NCBI RefSeq assembly: GCF_049800915.1
Contig: NZ_JBNAFY010000007.1
Span: 124,001-188,000, forward strand
Length of the DNA: 64,000 nucleotides
Reading direction: 5' to 3'
From: Amaricoccus macauensis_A
GTDB lineage: Bacteria > Pseudomonadota > Alphaproteobacteria > Rhodobacterales > Rhodobacteraceae
Made by a program: the position numbers and the translations under genes. The notes below the pieces were generated by a model. That model saw only the letters and a list, made by a program, of their open reading frames with translations, searched no databases and was not told where the DNA came from. Of this stretch, positions 20,788 through 28,584 are shown in pieces (within the stretch, counting starts at the first letter, position 1; every line of letters starts with the position of its first letter).

Positions 20788-20994
20788 GCCTGGCACCTCC
20801 TGCATCCGGTAGCGTCCGACCGGCGCGGACCATACACTTTTGCCAACGGGAGAAAAGCCGCTCGCGCGAAAGTGCTGCCGAAAACATCCCGACGCAACGC
20901 ATGAGGAGATATTGCACGCCATGCGCGCGTTTCGCTATTGACCCCACAGCGCGGACGTTGCCCGATACGCCCGCAGTCTGCCGGAGGGAAACGC

Positions 20995-22062
20995 ATGGCG
21001 AAGGCGCGGCTCACAATCGATCTCGGGGCCATCGTGGCCAACTGGCGGGCGCTCGACATCCGCTCCGGCAGCACGGTCGAAACCGCCGCCGTCTTGAAGG
21101 CGAATGCCTACGGGCTCGGCATTGCGAAAGTCGCCCCGGCGCTTGCCCAGGCCGGCGTGCACACCTTCTTCGTGGCCCTCGCCGAAGAGGGCGCGGAACT
21201 GCGTGGAGTGCTTGGCCCGGACCCGGAGATCTACATCCTCTCGGGCCTCATGCCCGGCGATGCGGCGATCCTGGAGGATCACAAGCTGATCCCCTGCCTC
21301 AACAGCCGCGAGCAGGTCGAGGAGTTCACCGCCAAGCTCAAGGGCCTGCCCTGCGCGGTCCAGATCGACAGCGGCATGAACCGGCTCGGGATCGAACCGA
21401 AGGACTTCATCGACCTCTCCTCCACCCTGATCGAACTGCGGCCCAAGCTGGTCATCAGCCACCTCGCCTGCGCCGACCTCCCCGCTCATCCGCTCAACAC
21501 CGAACAGTTGCGCGTCTTCGGCGCCACCTGCACCGCGCTTTCCGGCACGAAGCGTTCGCTCGCCGCCACGGGGGGCATCCTTCTGGGGCCGGACTACCAC
21601 TTCGACCTGGTGCGCCCCGGCATCGGTCTCTTCGGCGGCCTGCCCTTCCTCGATGCGGGCCCGGTGGTGAAACTGGCGCTCCCCGTGATCCAGGTCCGCG
21701 ACGTGGAGCCCGGCGAGGTCGTCGGATACGGCGCGCGCTGGGAGGCGCTCAAACCCGCCCGCATCGCCACCGTCTCCGCCGGTTATGCCGACGGGCTGAT
21801 CCGCCGCACCGGCAACGGCAATGTCCACCTCTATGCCGGCTCGAAAGCCTGCTCGCTCGTGGGCCGCGTGTCGATGGACCTCATCACCGTCGACGTGACG
21901 GGCCTTGCGGATGTGCCCTCGCATCTGGAAATCCTCAACGCCCACCAGGGGATCGACGATCTGGCCCAGGCCGCAGGCACCATCGGCTACGAATTCCTGA
22001 CCTCGCTCGGCCAGCGGTACGACTACCGCTACATCGAGCCTGCCACACCGGCGGGCAAGTAG
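20995..22062 (+). CDS. alr: Alanine racemase
   Basis: 355 residues, PLP fold type III. K35 in AVLKANAYGLG is the Schiff-base lysine, and Y245 in VGYGARWEA is the opposing catalytic tyrosine. HFDLVRPGIGLFG and GRVSMDLITVDVT are standard family motifs. It interconverts L- and D-alanine for peptidoglycan. The start at 20995 (MAKARLTIDL) follows GGAGGGAAACGC. The same strand continues into mlaE after 6 bp, so cell-wall and outer-membrane lipid functions may share an operon. The conserved MSAGYSDG-type segment reads VSAGYADG here, a normal variant. Confidence 0.95.
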   Translation: MAKARLTIDLGAIVANWRALDIRSGSTVETAAVLKANAYGLGIAKVAPALAQAGVHTFFVALAEEGAELRGVLGPDPEIYILSGLMPGDAAILEDHKLIPCLNSREQVEEFTAKLKGLPCAVQIDSGMNRLGIEPKDFIDLSSTLIELRPKLVISHLACADLPAHPLNTEQLRVFGATCTALSGTKRSLAATGGILLGPDYHFDLVRPGIGLFGGLPFLDAGPVVKLALPVIQVRDVEPGEVVGYGARWEALKPARIATVSAGYADGLIRRTGNGNVHLYAGSKACSLVGRVSMDLITVDVTGLADVPSHLEILNAHQGIDDLAQAAGTIGYEFLTSLGQRYDYRYIEPATPAGK

Positions 22063-22068
22063 AACCGA

Positions 22069-22860
22069 ATGCCCGCAGCCCTGCGCGTCCTGACGCTCTT
22101 TCTCGCCTCCATCGGTCGCTCCACGCTCGGGCTATGCCGTGCCACGGGTCGCCTGGTGATCTTTGCCGCCGTCACGCTCTCGCATCTGGTCCGCCCGCCC
22201 TGGTATCCGGGCGAATTCGGCCAGCAACTGCTGCGCATCGGCTATTTCTCCCTGCCCGTGGTCGGGCTGACCGCGCTCTTCACCGGCGGCGCGCTGGCGC
22301 TCCAGATCTACGCGGGCGGGGCGCGCTTCAACGCCGAAACCGTCGTGCCCTCGATCGTCGCCATCGGCATCACCCGCGAGCTCGGCCCCGTGCTCGGGGG
22401 GCTGATGGTCGCGGGCCGGGTTTCCTCCTCGATCGCCGCCGAGATCGGCACCATGCGCGTCACCGAACAGATCGACGCGCTCACCACGCTCTCGACCAAC
22501 CCGATGAAATACCTCGTGCTGCCCCGCGTGCTGGCCGCCGTGGTCTCCATGCCGGTGCTGGTGGCGGTGGGCGACATCATCGGCATCATGGGTGGCTTCC
22601 TCGTCGGCATCGAGCGGCTCGATTTCAATGCCGGCGTCTACATCCGCAACACGCTCGATTTCCTTCAGCCCGTGGACATCGTCTCGGGCCTGGTGAAGGC
22701 CGCCGTCTTCGGCTTCCTGCTTGCCCTCATGGGCTGCTACCATGGCTACCATTCGGGCCGCGGAGCCCAGGGCGTGGGCCGCGCCACCACCAATGCCGTG
22801 GTCTCGGCCTCGATCCTGATCCTCGCCTCGAACTACCTGCTGACGGAGGCCTTCTTCTGA
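22069..22860 (+). CDS. mlaE: MlaE-family ABC transporter permease
   Basis: 263 residues with five or six hydrophobic segments. The hallmark is the long stretch FFTGG-like ALFTGGALALQIYAGGARF, then ITRELGPVLGGLMVAGRVSSSIAAEIGTMRVTEQIDAL, the coupling-helix region of MlaE/YrbE. It is the membrane subunit of a phospholipid transporter that keeps outer-membrane lipid asymmetry. The ATPase gene overlaps its stop in TGATG. No MCE-domain (MlaD) gene follows here, so the substrate-binding partner must be encoded elsewhere or be absent. Confidence 0.92.
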   Translation: MPAALRVLTLFLASIGRSTLGLCRATGRLVIFAAVTLSHLVRPPWYPGEFGQQLLRIGYFSLPVVGLTALFTGGALALQIYAGGARFNAETVVPSIVAIGITRELGPVLGGLMVAGRVSSSIAAEIGTMRVTEQIDALTTLSTNPMKYLVLPRVLAAVVSMPVLVAVGDIIGIMGGFLVGIERLDFNAGVYIRNTLDFLQPVDIVSGLVKAAVFGFLLALMGCYHGYHSGRGAQGVGRATTNAVVSASILILASNYLLTEAFF

Positions 22861-23639
22861 TGCCGGGCTCGGCTCCCCCCGCTGCGCCGCCGAGGATCGA
22901 ACTCAGGGACGTCTGGAAGCGGTTCGACGACAAGACCGTGCTCGCAGGCGTCAACCTCAAGGTGATGCGCGGCGAAAGCCTGGTGATCATCGGCGGCTCG
23001 GGCACCGGCAAGTCGGTGACGCTCAAATGCATCCTCGGCATCGAACGCCACGACAGGGGCGAGGTGCTAATCGACGGCGTGCCGCTTGCGAAGGTCGACC
23101 GCCGCGAATGGCTGCGCCATTTCGGAATGCTCTTCCAGGGCGGCGCGCTCTTCGACAGCCTGACCGTCTGGCAGAATGTCGCCTTCCGGCGGCGCCAGGC
23201 CCGTGTACCGCTCTCGCGCAAGGAGGCCCGCGAGCTTGCCATCGAGAAGCTGCGCCGCGTGGGCCTCACACCGGATGTGGCCGATCTCTACCCGGCGGAG
23301 CTTTCTGGCGGCATGCAGAAGCGGGTGGGGCTCGCCCGCGCCATCGCGCTCGACCCGGAGGTGATCTTCTTCGACGAACCCACCGCCGGGCTCGACCCCA
23401 TCATGGCCGGTGTCATCAACGATCTCATCCGCGAACTGGTGGAGGAGATGGGCGCCACCGCGATCACCATCACCCATGACATGACCACCGTGCGTACCGT
23501 GGCCGATCACGTCGCCATGCTCCACGGCGGCGTGGTGCGCTGGGCCGGACCGGTCGAGGATGTCGAGGCCGCCCACGATCCCTACCTCGACCAGTTCATC
23601 CATGGTCGCGCCGAAGGCCCGATCGAAGCGGTGAGGTAA
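22860..23639 (+). CDS. mlaF: MlaF-family ABC transporter ATPase
   Basis: 259 residues. Walker A is GGSGTGKSV, the Q-loop LFQGGALFDSLTVWQNVAF is typical of MlaF, the signature is LSGGMQKRVGLARA, and Walker B is EVIFFDEPTAGLDP with the switch His in ITHDM. It powers the MlaE permease. Translation is coupled to mlaE through TGATG. A proline/alanine N-terminal extension (MPGSAPPAAPPR) precedes the first strand. A much longer frame covering the two upstream genes in another register is not coding. Confidence 0.94.
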   Translation: MPGSAPPAAPPRIELRDVWKRFDDKTVLAGVNLKVMRGESLVIIGGSGTGKSVTLKCILGIERHDRGEVLIDGVPLAKVDRREWLRHFGMLFQGGALFDSLTVWQNVAFRRRQARVPLSRKEARELAIEKLRRVGLTPDVADLYPAELSGGMQKRVGLARAIALDPEVIFFDEPTAGLDPIMAGVINDLIRELVEEMGATAITITHDMTTVRTVADHVAMLHGGVVRWAGPVEDVEAAHDPYLDQFIHGRAEGPIEAVR

Positions 23640-23764
23640 GTCGTGAGATCCGAGGCTGACGCCCCGTTGAGACCTCCGCAAACTTAAACATCACCGCGCG
23701 GCCGCCGCGATACTCCCGCCAGTCTCACCATGCCACAGGATCGCGCCCGGCCCGGGGTGGGTGC

Positions 23765-23799
23765 ATCGCACCCGCCCATGGGGGCGGGTCGGGTGCGAT
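23765..23799. repeat. Intergenic hairpin
   Basis: The arms ATCGCACCC and GGGTGCGAT are perfect reverse complements, with a further inner GCCC/GGGC pairing. It lies about 130 bp after mlaF and could act as its terminator or be a REP-like element. There is no T tract on the plus strand. Confidence 0.5.
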
Positions 23800-23990
23800 C
23801 AGGGCTGGCGCCCCGCAGGCGGCAAACCGCCCCTCCCCCAATTCTGAACCCCGGCAGCCGTCTCCTGCGCGCAGCTAGCCCATTCCACGCAACAGGTACG
23901 GCATCCAACTAACCTGTCCGGTTTTGCCAGAGCCCCGGATTTTGCCCCGGCTTAACCCTCCGATCACGAATGCCGTAAATCGTCACTACG

Positions 23991-24022
23991 AAATATGCAT
24001 GAAATCTGCATGGAATATGCAT
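23991..24022 (+). repeat. Three 11-bp-period direct repeats (AAATATGCAT)
   Basis: Units AAATATGCAT, AAATCTGCAT and GAATATGCAT start at 23991, 24002 and 24013, each followed by G or C, giving an exact 11-bp period. One helical turn per repeat would place bound protein subunits on one DNA face. They end about 205 bp before the GGDEF-EAL gene start. Confidence 0.6.
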
Positions 24023-24226
24023 CGCTTCCGAACGACGCCGAATCGCTTTTGCCCCCATGTTTCAAGGACCGCCGCCACGGGGCCCCGCCCCACCGGCACG
24101 GCTGGTTTACCCCTCGTTAACCCGCTGCATTCGAGTCAAATCCCCGCCAGATTTTCGACGGAGAGTAACCTTTCGAAAGGCATGAACACCTAGCCTCAAG
24201 GTCACGAAACGAGCGGGGGCAGTTTC

Positions 24227-25870
24227 ATGAATTTGCAAGCAAGACCAGTTGCCCGATCCGAAGCGGGCATCGGCGAGGACGCCGCGGCACTGATCGACAT
24301 GCTGGCCGCATCCGTCGTGCCCCTTGTGCATCTCGACGAAAACCAGGTCGTGCTCTTCGCCAATGACGCTCTCGTCGCCTTCGCCGGTCTCGGTCGCATC
24401 GAACCGGCGGGCCAGCCCATCGCCGAGGCCTTTCCGCAGATCTCCGGGCCCAATGAAACAAGGCTCGATGCAACCCTCATCCCCCGCTGGGTCCACCTGA
24501 GCACCGGCGGCTGGATCGGCCTGATCGACCCCCCGGATACCTGCTCCGACACCGTCGCCCGGCGCGACAGCCTCACCGGGCTGGGCAACCGCCTCGCCCT
24601 CGACAGCGCCTTCGAGGCGCTCGCGCGCAGCAGCGAACCGGGCGCCCTGATCTGTCTCGATCTCGACCGCTTCAAGCGCGTCAACGACACGCTGGGCCAC
24701 CCGGTCGGCGACAAGCTTCTGCGCAAGGTGGCGGGCCGCCTGCGCCACGCCGTGCGCTCGGATGACAGCATCTGCCGCATGGGTGGCGACGAGTTCGCGA
24801 TCCTCCTGCACGCGCCTTCGGTCGCGAGGGCCGCAGATGACATCGCGGCCCGGATCGTCGACCTTCTGAGCCGCCCCTTCATCATCGACGGGCACCAGAT
24901 CAACATCGGGGCAAGCGTCGGCCTTGCCCTCGTCCTCCCCGACGACCCGACGATCTCGGACGCCTTCCGCCGCGCCGACATCGCGCTCTACCAAAGCAAG
25001 CGCAAGGGCCGCGGCCAATTCCAGTGGTTTGTCAAGGAGATGTCCGACGCGCTCGAGTTACGCCGGATCATCGAGACCGAGCTGCGCGCCGGGATTCTGA
25101 GGCAGGAGTTCGAGCTTCACTACCAGCCGCAATTCGATGCCTTCGCGAATGGCATCATCGGTTTCGAAGCGCTGGTGCGCTGGAACCACCCCGAGCGCGG
25201 CCTGCTTTCGCCTGCGGCCTTCCTGCCGATCTGCGAGGAAAGTGGTCTCATCGTGGACCTCGGCACCTGGGTGCTCGACAGCGCCTGCCAAGCCGCGACC
25301 GAATGGCCCGATCACGTGACAATCGCGGTCAACGTGTCACCGATCCAGTTCCTGGCCAAGGGCTTCGTGGAAAGCGTCGAAACCGCGCTGGAGCTGTCGG
25401 GCCTTGCCCCGCACCGGCTGGAGCTCGAAGTGACCGAGACCGTCATGCTCGGCCAGGAAACCGAAGTGGCCGAACAGATGCACCGGCTCCGCGAACTGGG
25501 CGTGATCCTCTCGCTCGATGACTTCGGCACGGGCTATTCCTCGCTAAGCTACCTGCATAACTACCCGTTTCAGAAGGTGAAAATCGATCAGTCCTTCGTT
25601 CGCGCTTCGGATGGCGGCACATCGGGCATCGGCATCGTGAAGGCCGTGGCCGATCTGGGGCGAACCTTCGGCATGAAGGTGCTCGCGGAGGGCGTGGAGA
25701 CGGCTCACCAGTATCGCAATGTCACCGAAACAGGGTGCGGACTCATTCAGGGCTTCCTGATCGGCCGACCGTTGCCGCAGGATCAGGTGTCCGCATTTCT
25801 CGCGGGCAAACCGTTTCTCGATCGTATCGCGGATGGTGCCGAAGAGCCGCAGAAGGAGCAGCGCCAATGA
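24227..25870 (+). CDS. PAS-like/GGDEF/EAL cyclic di-GMP enzyme
   Basis: 547 residues. The first 105 form a short PAS-like region (LAASVVPLVHLDENQVVLFANDALVAF). The GGDEF domain has an intact motif at 186-190, with an RxxD inhibitory site (R177-D180) five residues before it. The EAL domain starts near 285, with EAL at 315-317 and later LDDFGTGYSSLSYL and KIDQSFV, so both synthesis and hydrolysis of cyclic di-GMP look possible. There are no membrane segments. Its stop overlaps the start of a BLUF photosensor in ATGA, which suggests light controls one or both activities. Confidence 0.93.
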   Translation: MNLQARPVARSEAGIGEDAAALIDMLAASVVPLVHLDENQVVLFANDALVAFAGLGRIEPAGQPIAEAFPQISGPNETRLDATLIPRWVHLSTGGWIGLIDPPDTCSDTVARRDSLTGLGNRLALDSAFEALARSSEPGALICLDLDRFKRVNDTLGHPVGDKLLRKVAGRLRHAVRSDDSICRMGGDEFAILLHAPSVARAADDIAARIVDLLSRPFIIDGHQINIGASVGLALVLPDDPTISDAFRRADIALYQSKRKGRGQFQWFVKEMSDALELRRIIETELRAGILRQEFELHYQPQFDAFANGIIGFEALVRWNHPERGLLSPAAFLPICEESGLIVDLGTWVLDSACQAATEWPDHVTIAVNVSPIQFLAKGFVESVETALELSGLAPHRLELEVTETVMLGQETEVAEQMHRLRELGVILSLDDFGTGYSSLSYLHNYPFQKVKIDQSFVRASDGGTSGIGIVKAVADLGRTFGMKVLAEGVETAHQYRNVTETGCGLIQGFLIGRPLPQDQVSAFLAGKPFLDRIADGAEEPQKEQRQ

Positions 25871-26319
25871 GAGAGACCTTGCTCCGCATCACCTATCTCA
25901 GCGAGAACCAACTCGGCAGCACCGTCGAGGACGCATCCGAAATCAACCGGATTCTCGCGGTCTCGCAGAAGAACAACGCAGCGACCGGCATCACTGGCGC
26001 CCTGATCTTCAACTGCGGCTTCTTCGGACAGGTTCTGGAAGGCCCGCAATCCCAGGTCGAGGAAACCTTCGAACGGATCCAGCTCGATGCCCGCCATTTC
26101 AACGTTCGCGTGCTGAGCTGTGAAGCAGTGGACGAGCGCGCCTTCGGCAAATGGTCCATGGGTCTCGTGAGCGCCGACACCGTCGCGGAAACCTGTTTCG
26201 GCCCCGCCGCCGGTGGCGGCCTCCTGAGTGATCCGGCGAGGCTCACGGGAGATGTGCTCTTTGCCGCTCTCCACGAGGTCGCGCTGAAAAACGAGATCCG
26301 GCAACGCACCGCCGCCTGA
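25867..26319 (+). CDS. Stand-alone BLUF blue-light sensor
   Basis: 150 residues; ATG 25867 overlaps the upstream stop in ATGA. It is a complete BLUF domain that binds FAD: Tyr10 (RITYLSE), Asn37 (QKNNAATGITG), Gln55 (GFFGQVLEG), and Trp96/Met98 (KWSMGL). These correspond to Tyr21, Asn45, Gln63, Trp104 and Met106 of AppA, with identical spacing after the Asn. Two or three extra residues lie between the Tyr and Asn. About 40 C-terminal residues form the capping helices. The protein has no output domain, so it presumably acts on the adjacent c-di-GMP enzyme by protein contact. Confidence 0.93.
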   Translation: MRETLLRITYLSENQLGSTVEDASEINRILAVSQKNNAATGITGALIFNCGFFGQVLEGPQSQVEETFERIQLDARHFNVRVLSCEAVDERAFGKWSMGLVSADTVAETCFGPAAGGGLLSDPARLTGDVLFAALHEVALKNEIRQRTAA

Positions 26320-26438
26320 CATTTCGCCCGGCCCATGATCGAGTGCAGGCGCCTTTGGCCCGCACACCCGGCCGCGCCCCATTTGCATCCCTCCCGCGTG
26401 CACGATAGGAGGTTGAAGGGGTCTTACCGGGTGTTTCC

Positions 26439-27575
26439 ATGGCATTCTTTCGCAAGCTCAAGGATCGGCTGTTCAAATCTTCCTCGAAGATCGAGGAGGG
26501 CGTCGATGCGATCATCGACGAGGGCGCGGACAGCGCCCCCACCGAACCGGCTGAAGCAGCTCCCGCCAAACTGCCCGCCCCCGAAACCCGCGAGGCACGA
26601 CCGGCCCCGGAACCCGAGCCCGAGCCGGAACCCGCACCAGAGCCTCGGGCCGTGCCCGAACCGGAACCCAGGGCCCAACCCGCGCCCGAGCCGGAACTCG
26701 AACAGCGCCGTGGCATTGCCGGCCGTCTCTTCGGCCGCGCCGAAAAAGGCCGCGTGCTCGATGACGAGATGCTCGAAAGCCTCGAGGATCTGCTGATCAC
26801 CGCCGATATGGGCGTCGAAACCTCGCTCAAGCTTACTTCGAACATTGCGGAAGGGCGCTTCGGCCGCCGGGTCGGTGCGCGCGAGATCAAGGAAGCGCTG
26901 GCAAAGGAGATCTCCGCGGTTCTGGAGCCCGTGGCCAAGCCCATGCCGATCTACCCCAAGCGCCCACAGGTGGTGCTGGTTGTGGGCGTCAACGGCTCGG
27001 GCAAGACCACGACCATCGGCAAGCTCGCCAGCCAGTTCAAGGATGCCGGGAAATCGGTGGTGATTGCCGCCGGTGACACTTTCCGGGCCGCCGCGGTCGA
27101 ACAACTCCAGATCTGGGGCGAGCGTGCCAGTGTTCCCGTGCTGACCGCCCCGCAAGGGTCGGACCCGGCAAGCCTCGCCTTCGATGCCATGACCCGGGCC
27201 GAGAAGGACGGCGCGGACCTGCTGCTCATCGACACGGCGGGTCGGCTCCAGAACCGCGAGGACCTGATGCAGGAGCTTGCCAAGATCGTCCGCGTTATCC
27301 GCAAGAAGGACCCCGAGGCGCCGCACAATACGCTTCTGGTGCTCGATGCCACCACAGGCCAGAACGCGCTGGCGCAGGTCGAGATCTTCCGCAAGATCGC
27401 CGATGTCTCGGGCCTCGTGATGACCAAGCTCGATGGCACCGCCAAGGGCGGCGTGCTCGTCGCCCTTGCGGACCGGTTCGGCCTGCCGATCCATGCGATC
27501 GGCGTCGGCGAGAGCATCGACGATCTCGCCCCCTTCGATCCCGACGAGTTCGCCCGCGCGCTGACCGGGCTCTGA
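26439..27575 (+). CDS. ftsY: Signal recognition particle receptor FtsY
   Basis: 378 residues. The N-terminal A domain is acidic, with a Pro-Glu repeat (about residues 55-88, PEPEPEPAPEPR...). The NG GTPase domain follows: N domain LEDLLITADMGVETS, G1 GVNGSGKTT (183-191), G3 DTAGRLQNR and G4/closing TKLDGTAKGG. It receives ribosome-SRP complexes at the inner membrane. A basic N-terminal helix (MAFFRKLKDRLFKSSSK) probably binds lipid. It is followed after 4 bp by an EamA transporter. Confidence 0.96.
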   Translation: MAFFRKLKDRLFKSSSKIEEGVDAIIDEGADSAPTEPAEAAPAKLPAPETREARPAPEPEPEPEPAPEPRAVPEPEPRAQPAPEPELEQRRGIAGRLFGRAEKGRVLDDEMLESLEDLLITADMGVETSLKLTSNIAEGRFGRRVGAREIKEALAKEISAVLEPVAKPMPIYPKRPQVVLVVGVNGSGKTTTIGKLASQFKDAGKSVVIAAGDTFRAAAVEQLQIWGERASVPVLTAPQGSDPASLAFDAMTRAEKDGADLLLIDTAGRLQNREDLMQELAKIVRVIRKKDPEAPHNTLLVLDATTGQNALAQVEIFRKIADVSGLVMTKLDGTAKGGVLVALADRFGLPIHAIGVGESIDDLAPFDPDEFARALTGL

Positions 27576-27579
27576 TCGC

Positions 27580-28479
27580 TTGGAAGCCTGGATCGCGGGC
27601 ATCGAAGGCACGGAAGCCGCGCGCCATCTCGCCATGGCGCTCGCGCTTCTCGCGGCCGTCACCCATGCCATTTTCGGCGCGTTGCAGAAGGGTTGGCACG
27701 ATCCCTGGCTCTCGCGCGGAGCCATAGATTTTTCCTATGCAGTGATGGCGCTCCCCGTGGCGCTGTTCCTGGTGCCTTGGCCCGAGGGGCGCATGTGGCT
27801 GATCCTCGCGGGTGCCATGGCGATCCACCTCGCCTACAAATACGCTCAGGCCCGCGCCTACGAGCGCGGCGATTTCACCGTGGTCTATCCGATCGTGCGC
27901 GGCATGGGGCCCCTGGTCACGGTCGCGGCCGCGGGTGTCGTGTTTGACGAGACCTATTCCGCGCTGCAATGGGCCGGCGTTCTGCTGCTCTCGGGCGGAA
28001 TCTTCTCGCTTTCGGCCTTCAATATCGCGGGTGCGGGCATCGGCAGACGTAGGCTGGTGGGGGCGCTGGGCTGGGCGGCGCTGACGGGCATCCTGGTCTC
28101 GGCCTACACCACCTATGACGCCTACGGCATCCGCGCCACACCCAACCCGTTCACCTTCCTCGCCTGGTTCTTCGTAGCCGATGGGCTGATCTTCCCGCTG
28201 TTGGCCGCAGGACGCTACGCCCGGATGCTCGATCCACCCGCGCTCGGACCGCTCTTTCGTCGCGGCATCATCGGCGGCCTCGTGGCCTATGTGAGTTTCG
28301 GATCGGTGATGATGGCCACCAGACTGGACCGCGTGGGCGAAGCCGCGGTGCTGCGCGAAACCTCCGTGGTCTTCGCCGCGCTCATCGGCTGGCTCTTTCT
28401 GGGCGAGAAGGTCGGACCCTGGCGCGCCGCCCTCGTGACCGTGATCGCTGGCGGCGCGGTTATCGTGGAGTTCGGTTGA
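27580..28479 (+). CDS. EamA/DMT-family transporter
   Basis: 299 residues with about ten hydrophobic helices in two repeats, the drug/metabolite transporter layout. The second EamA half ends ETSVVFAALIGWLFLGEKVGPWRAAL, a textbook match. The substrate is unknown. The frame opens at TTG 27580; ATG 27634 (MALALLAAVTHAIFG) is an alternative that removes the polar leader, so the start is uncertain. It follows ftsY closely. In related genomes I expect yciB next, but here 4.5 kb of other genes intervene. Confidence 0.85.
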   Translation: MEAWIAGIEGTEAARHLAMALALLAAVTHAIFGALQKGWHDPWLSRGAIDFSYAVMALPVALFLVPWPEGRMWLILAGAMAIHLAYKYAQARAYERGDFTVVYPIVRGMGPLVTVAAAGVVFDETYSALQWAGVLLLSGGIFSLSAFNIAGAGIGRRRLVGALGWAALTGILVSAYTTYDAYGIRATPNPFTFLAWFFVADGLIFPLLAAGRYARMLDPPALGPLFRRGIIGGLVAYVSFGSVMMATRLDRVGEAAVLRETSVVFAALIGWLFLGEKVGPWRAALVTVIAGGAVIVEFG

Positions 28480-28584
28480 GGTCGGCGCCAGCGCAGCGAC
28501 ACCGACCAATCTCAAGGCCTTCGGCCTCGCAACCGCCCCCGGACGCTCCCGGTAGGAAGCGCCATCGTGGGGCGGTTCGGCACA

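Larger units (their letters stand above)
23640..24226. other. Intergenic region upstream of the GGDEF-EAL/BLUF operon
   Basis: About 590 bp without a credible gene. It contains a hairpin at 23765-23799, a triple 11-bp direct repeat at 23991-24022, and a CtrA-like sequence TTTA-N7-TTAAC at 24106-24121. A weaker TTTG-N7-TTAAC lies at 23941-23956. The right part is less GC-rich than its surroundings, as expected of a regulated promoter region. Confidence 0.55.

Noticed and set aside
20901..22859. Very long open frame running through alr and mlaE before mlaF
   Set aside because: The frame is open because of GC-rich codon bias. The overlapping alr and mlaE frames carry the catalytic motifs and ribosome sites; only the part from 22860 (mlaF) is coding.
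23941..23956. Second CtrA-like sequence TTTG-N7-TTAAC
   Set aside because: Two deviations from consensus in the first half and a distance of about 270 bp from the start make it too weak.
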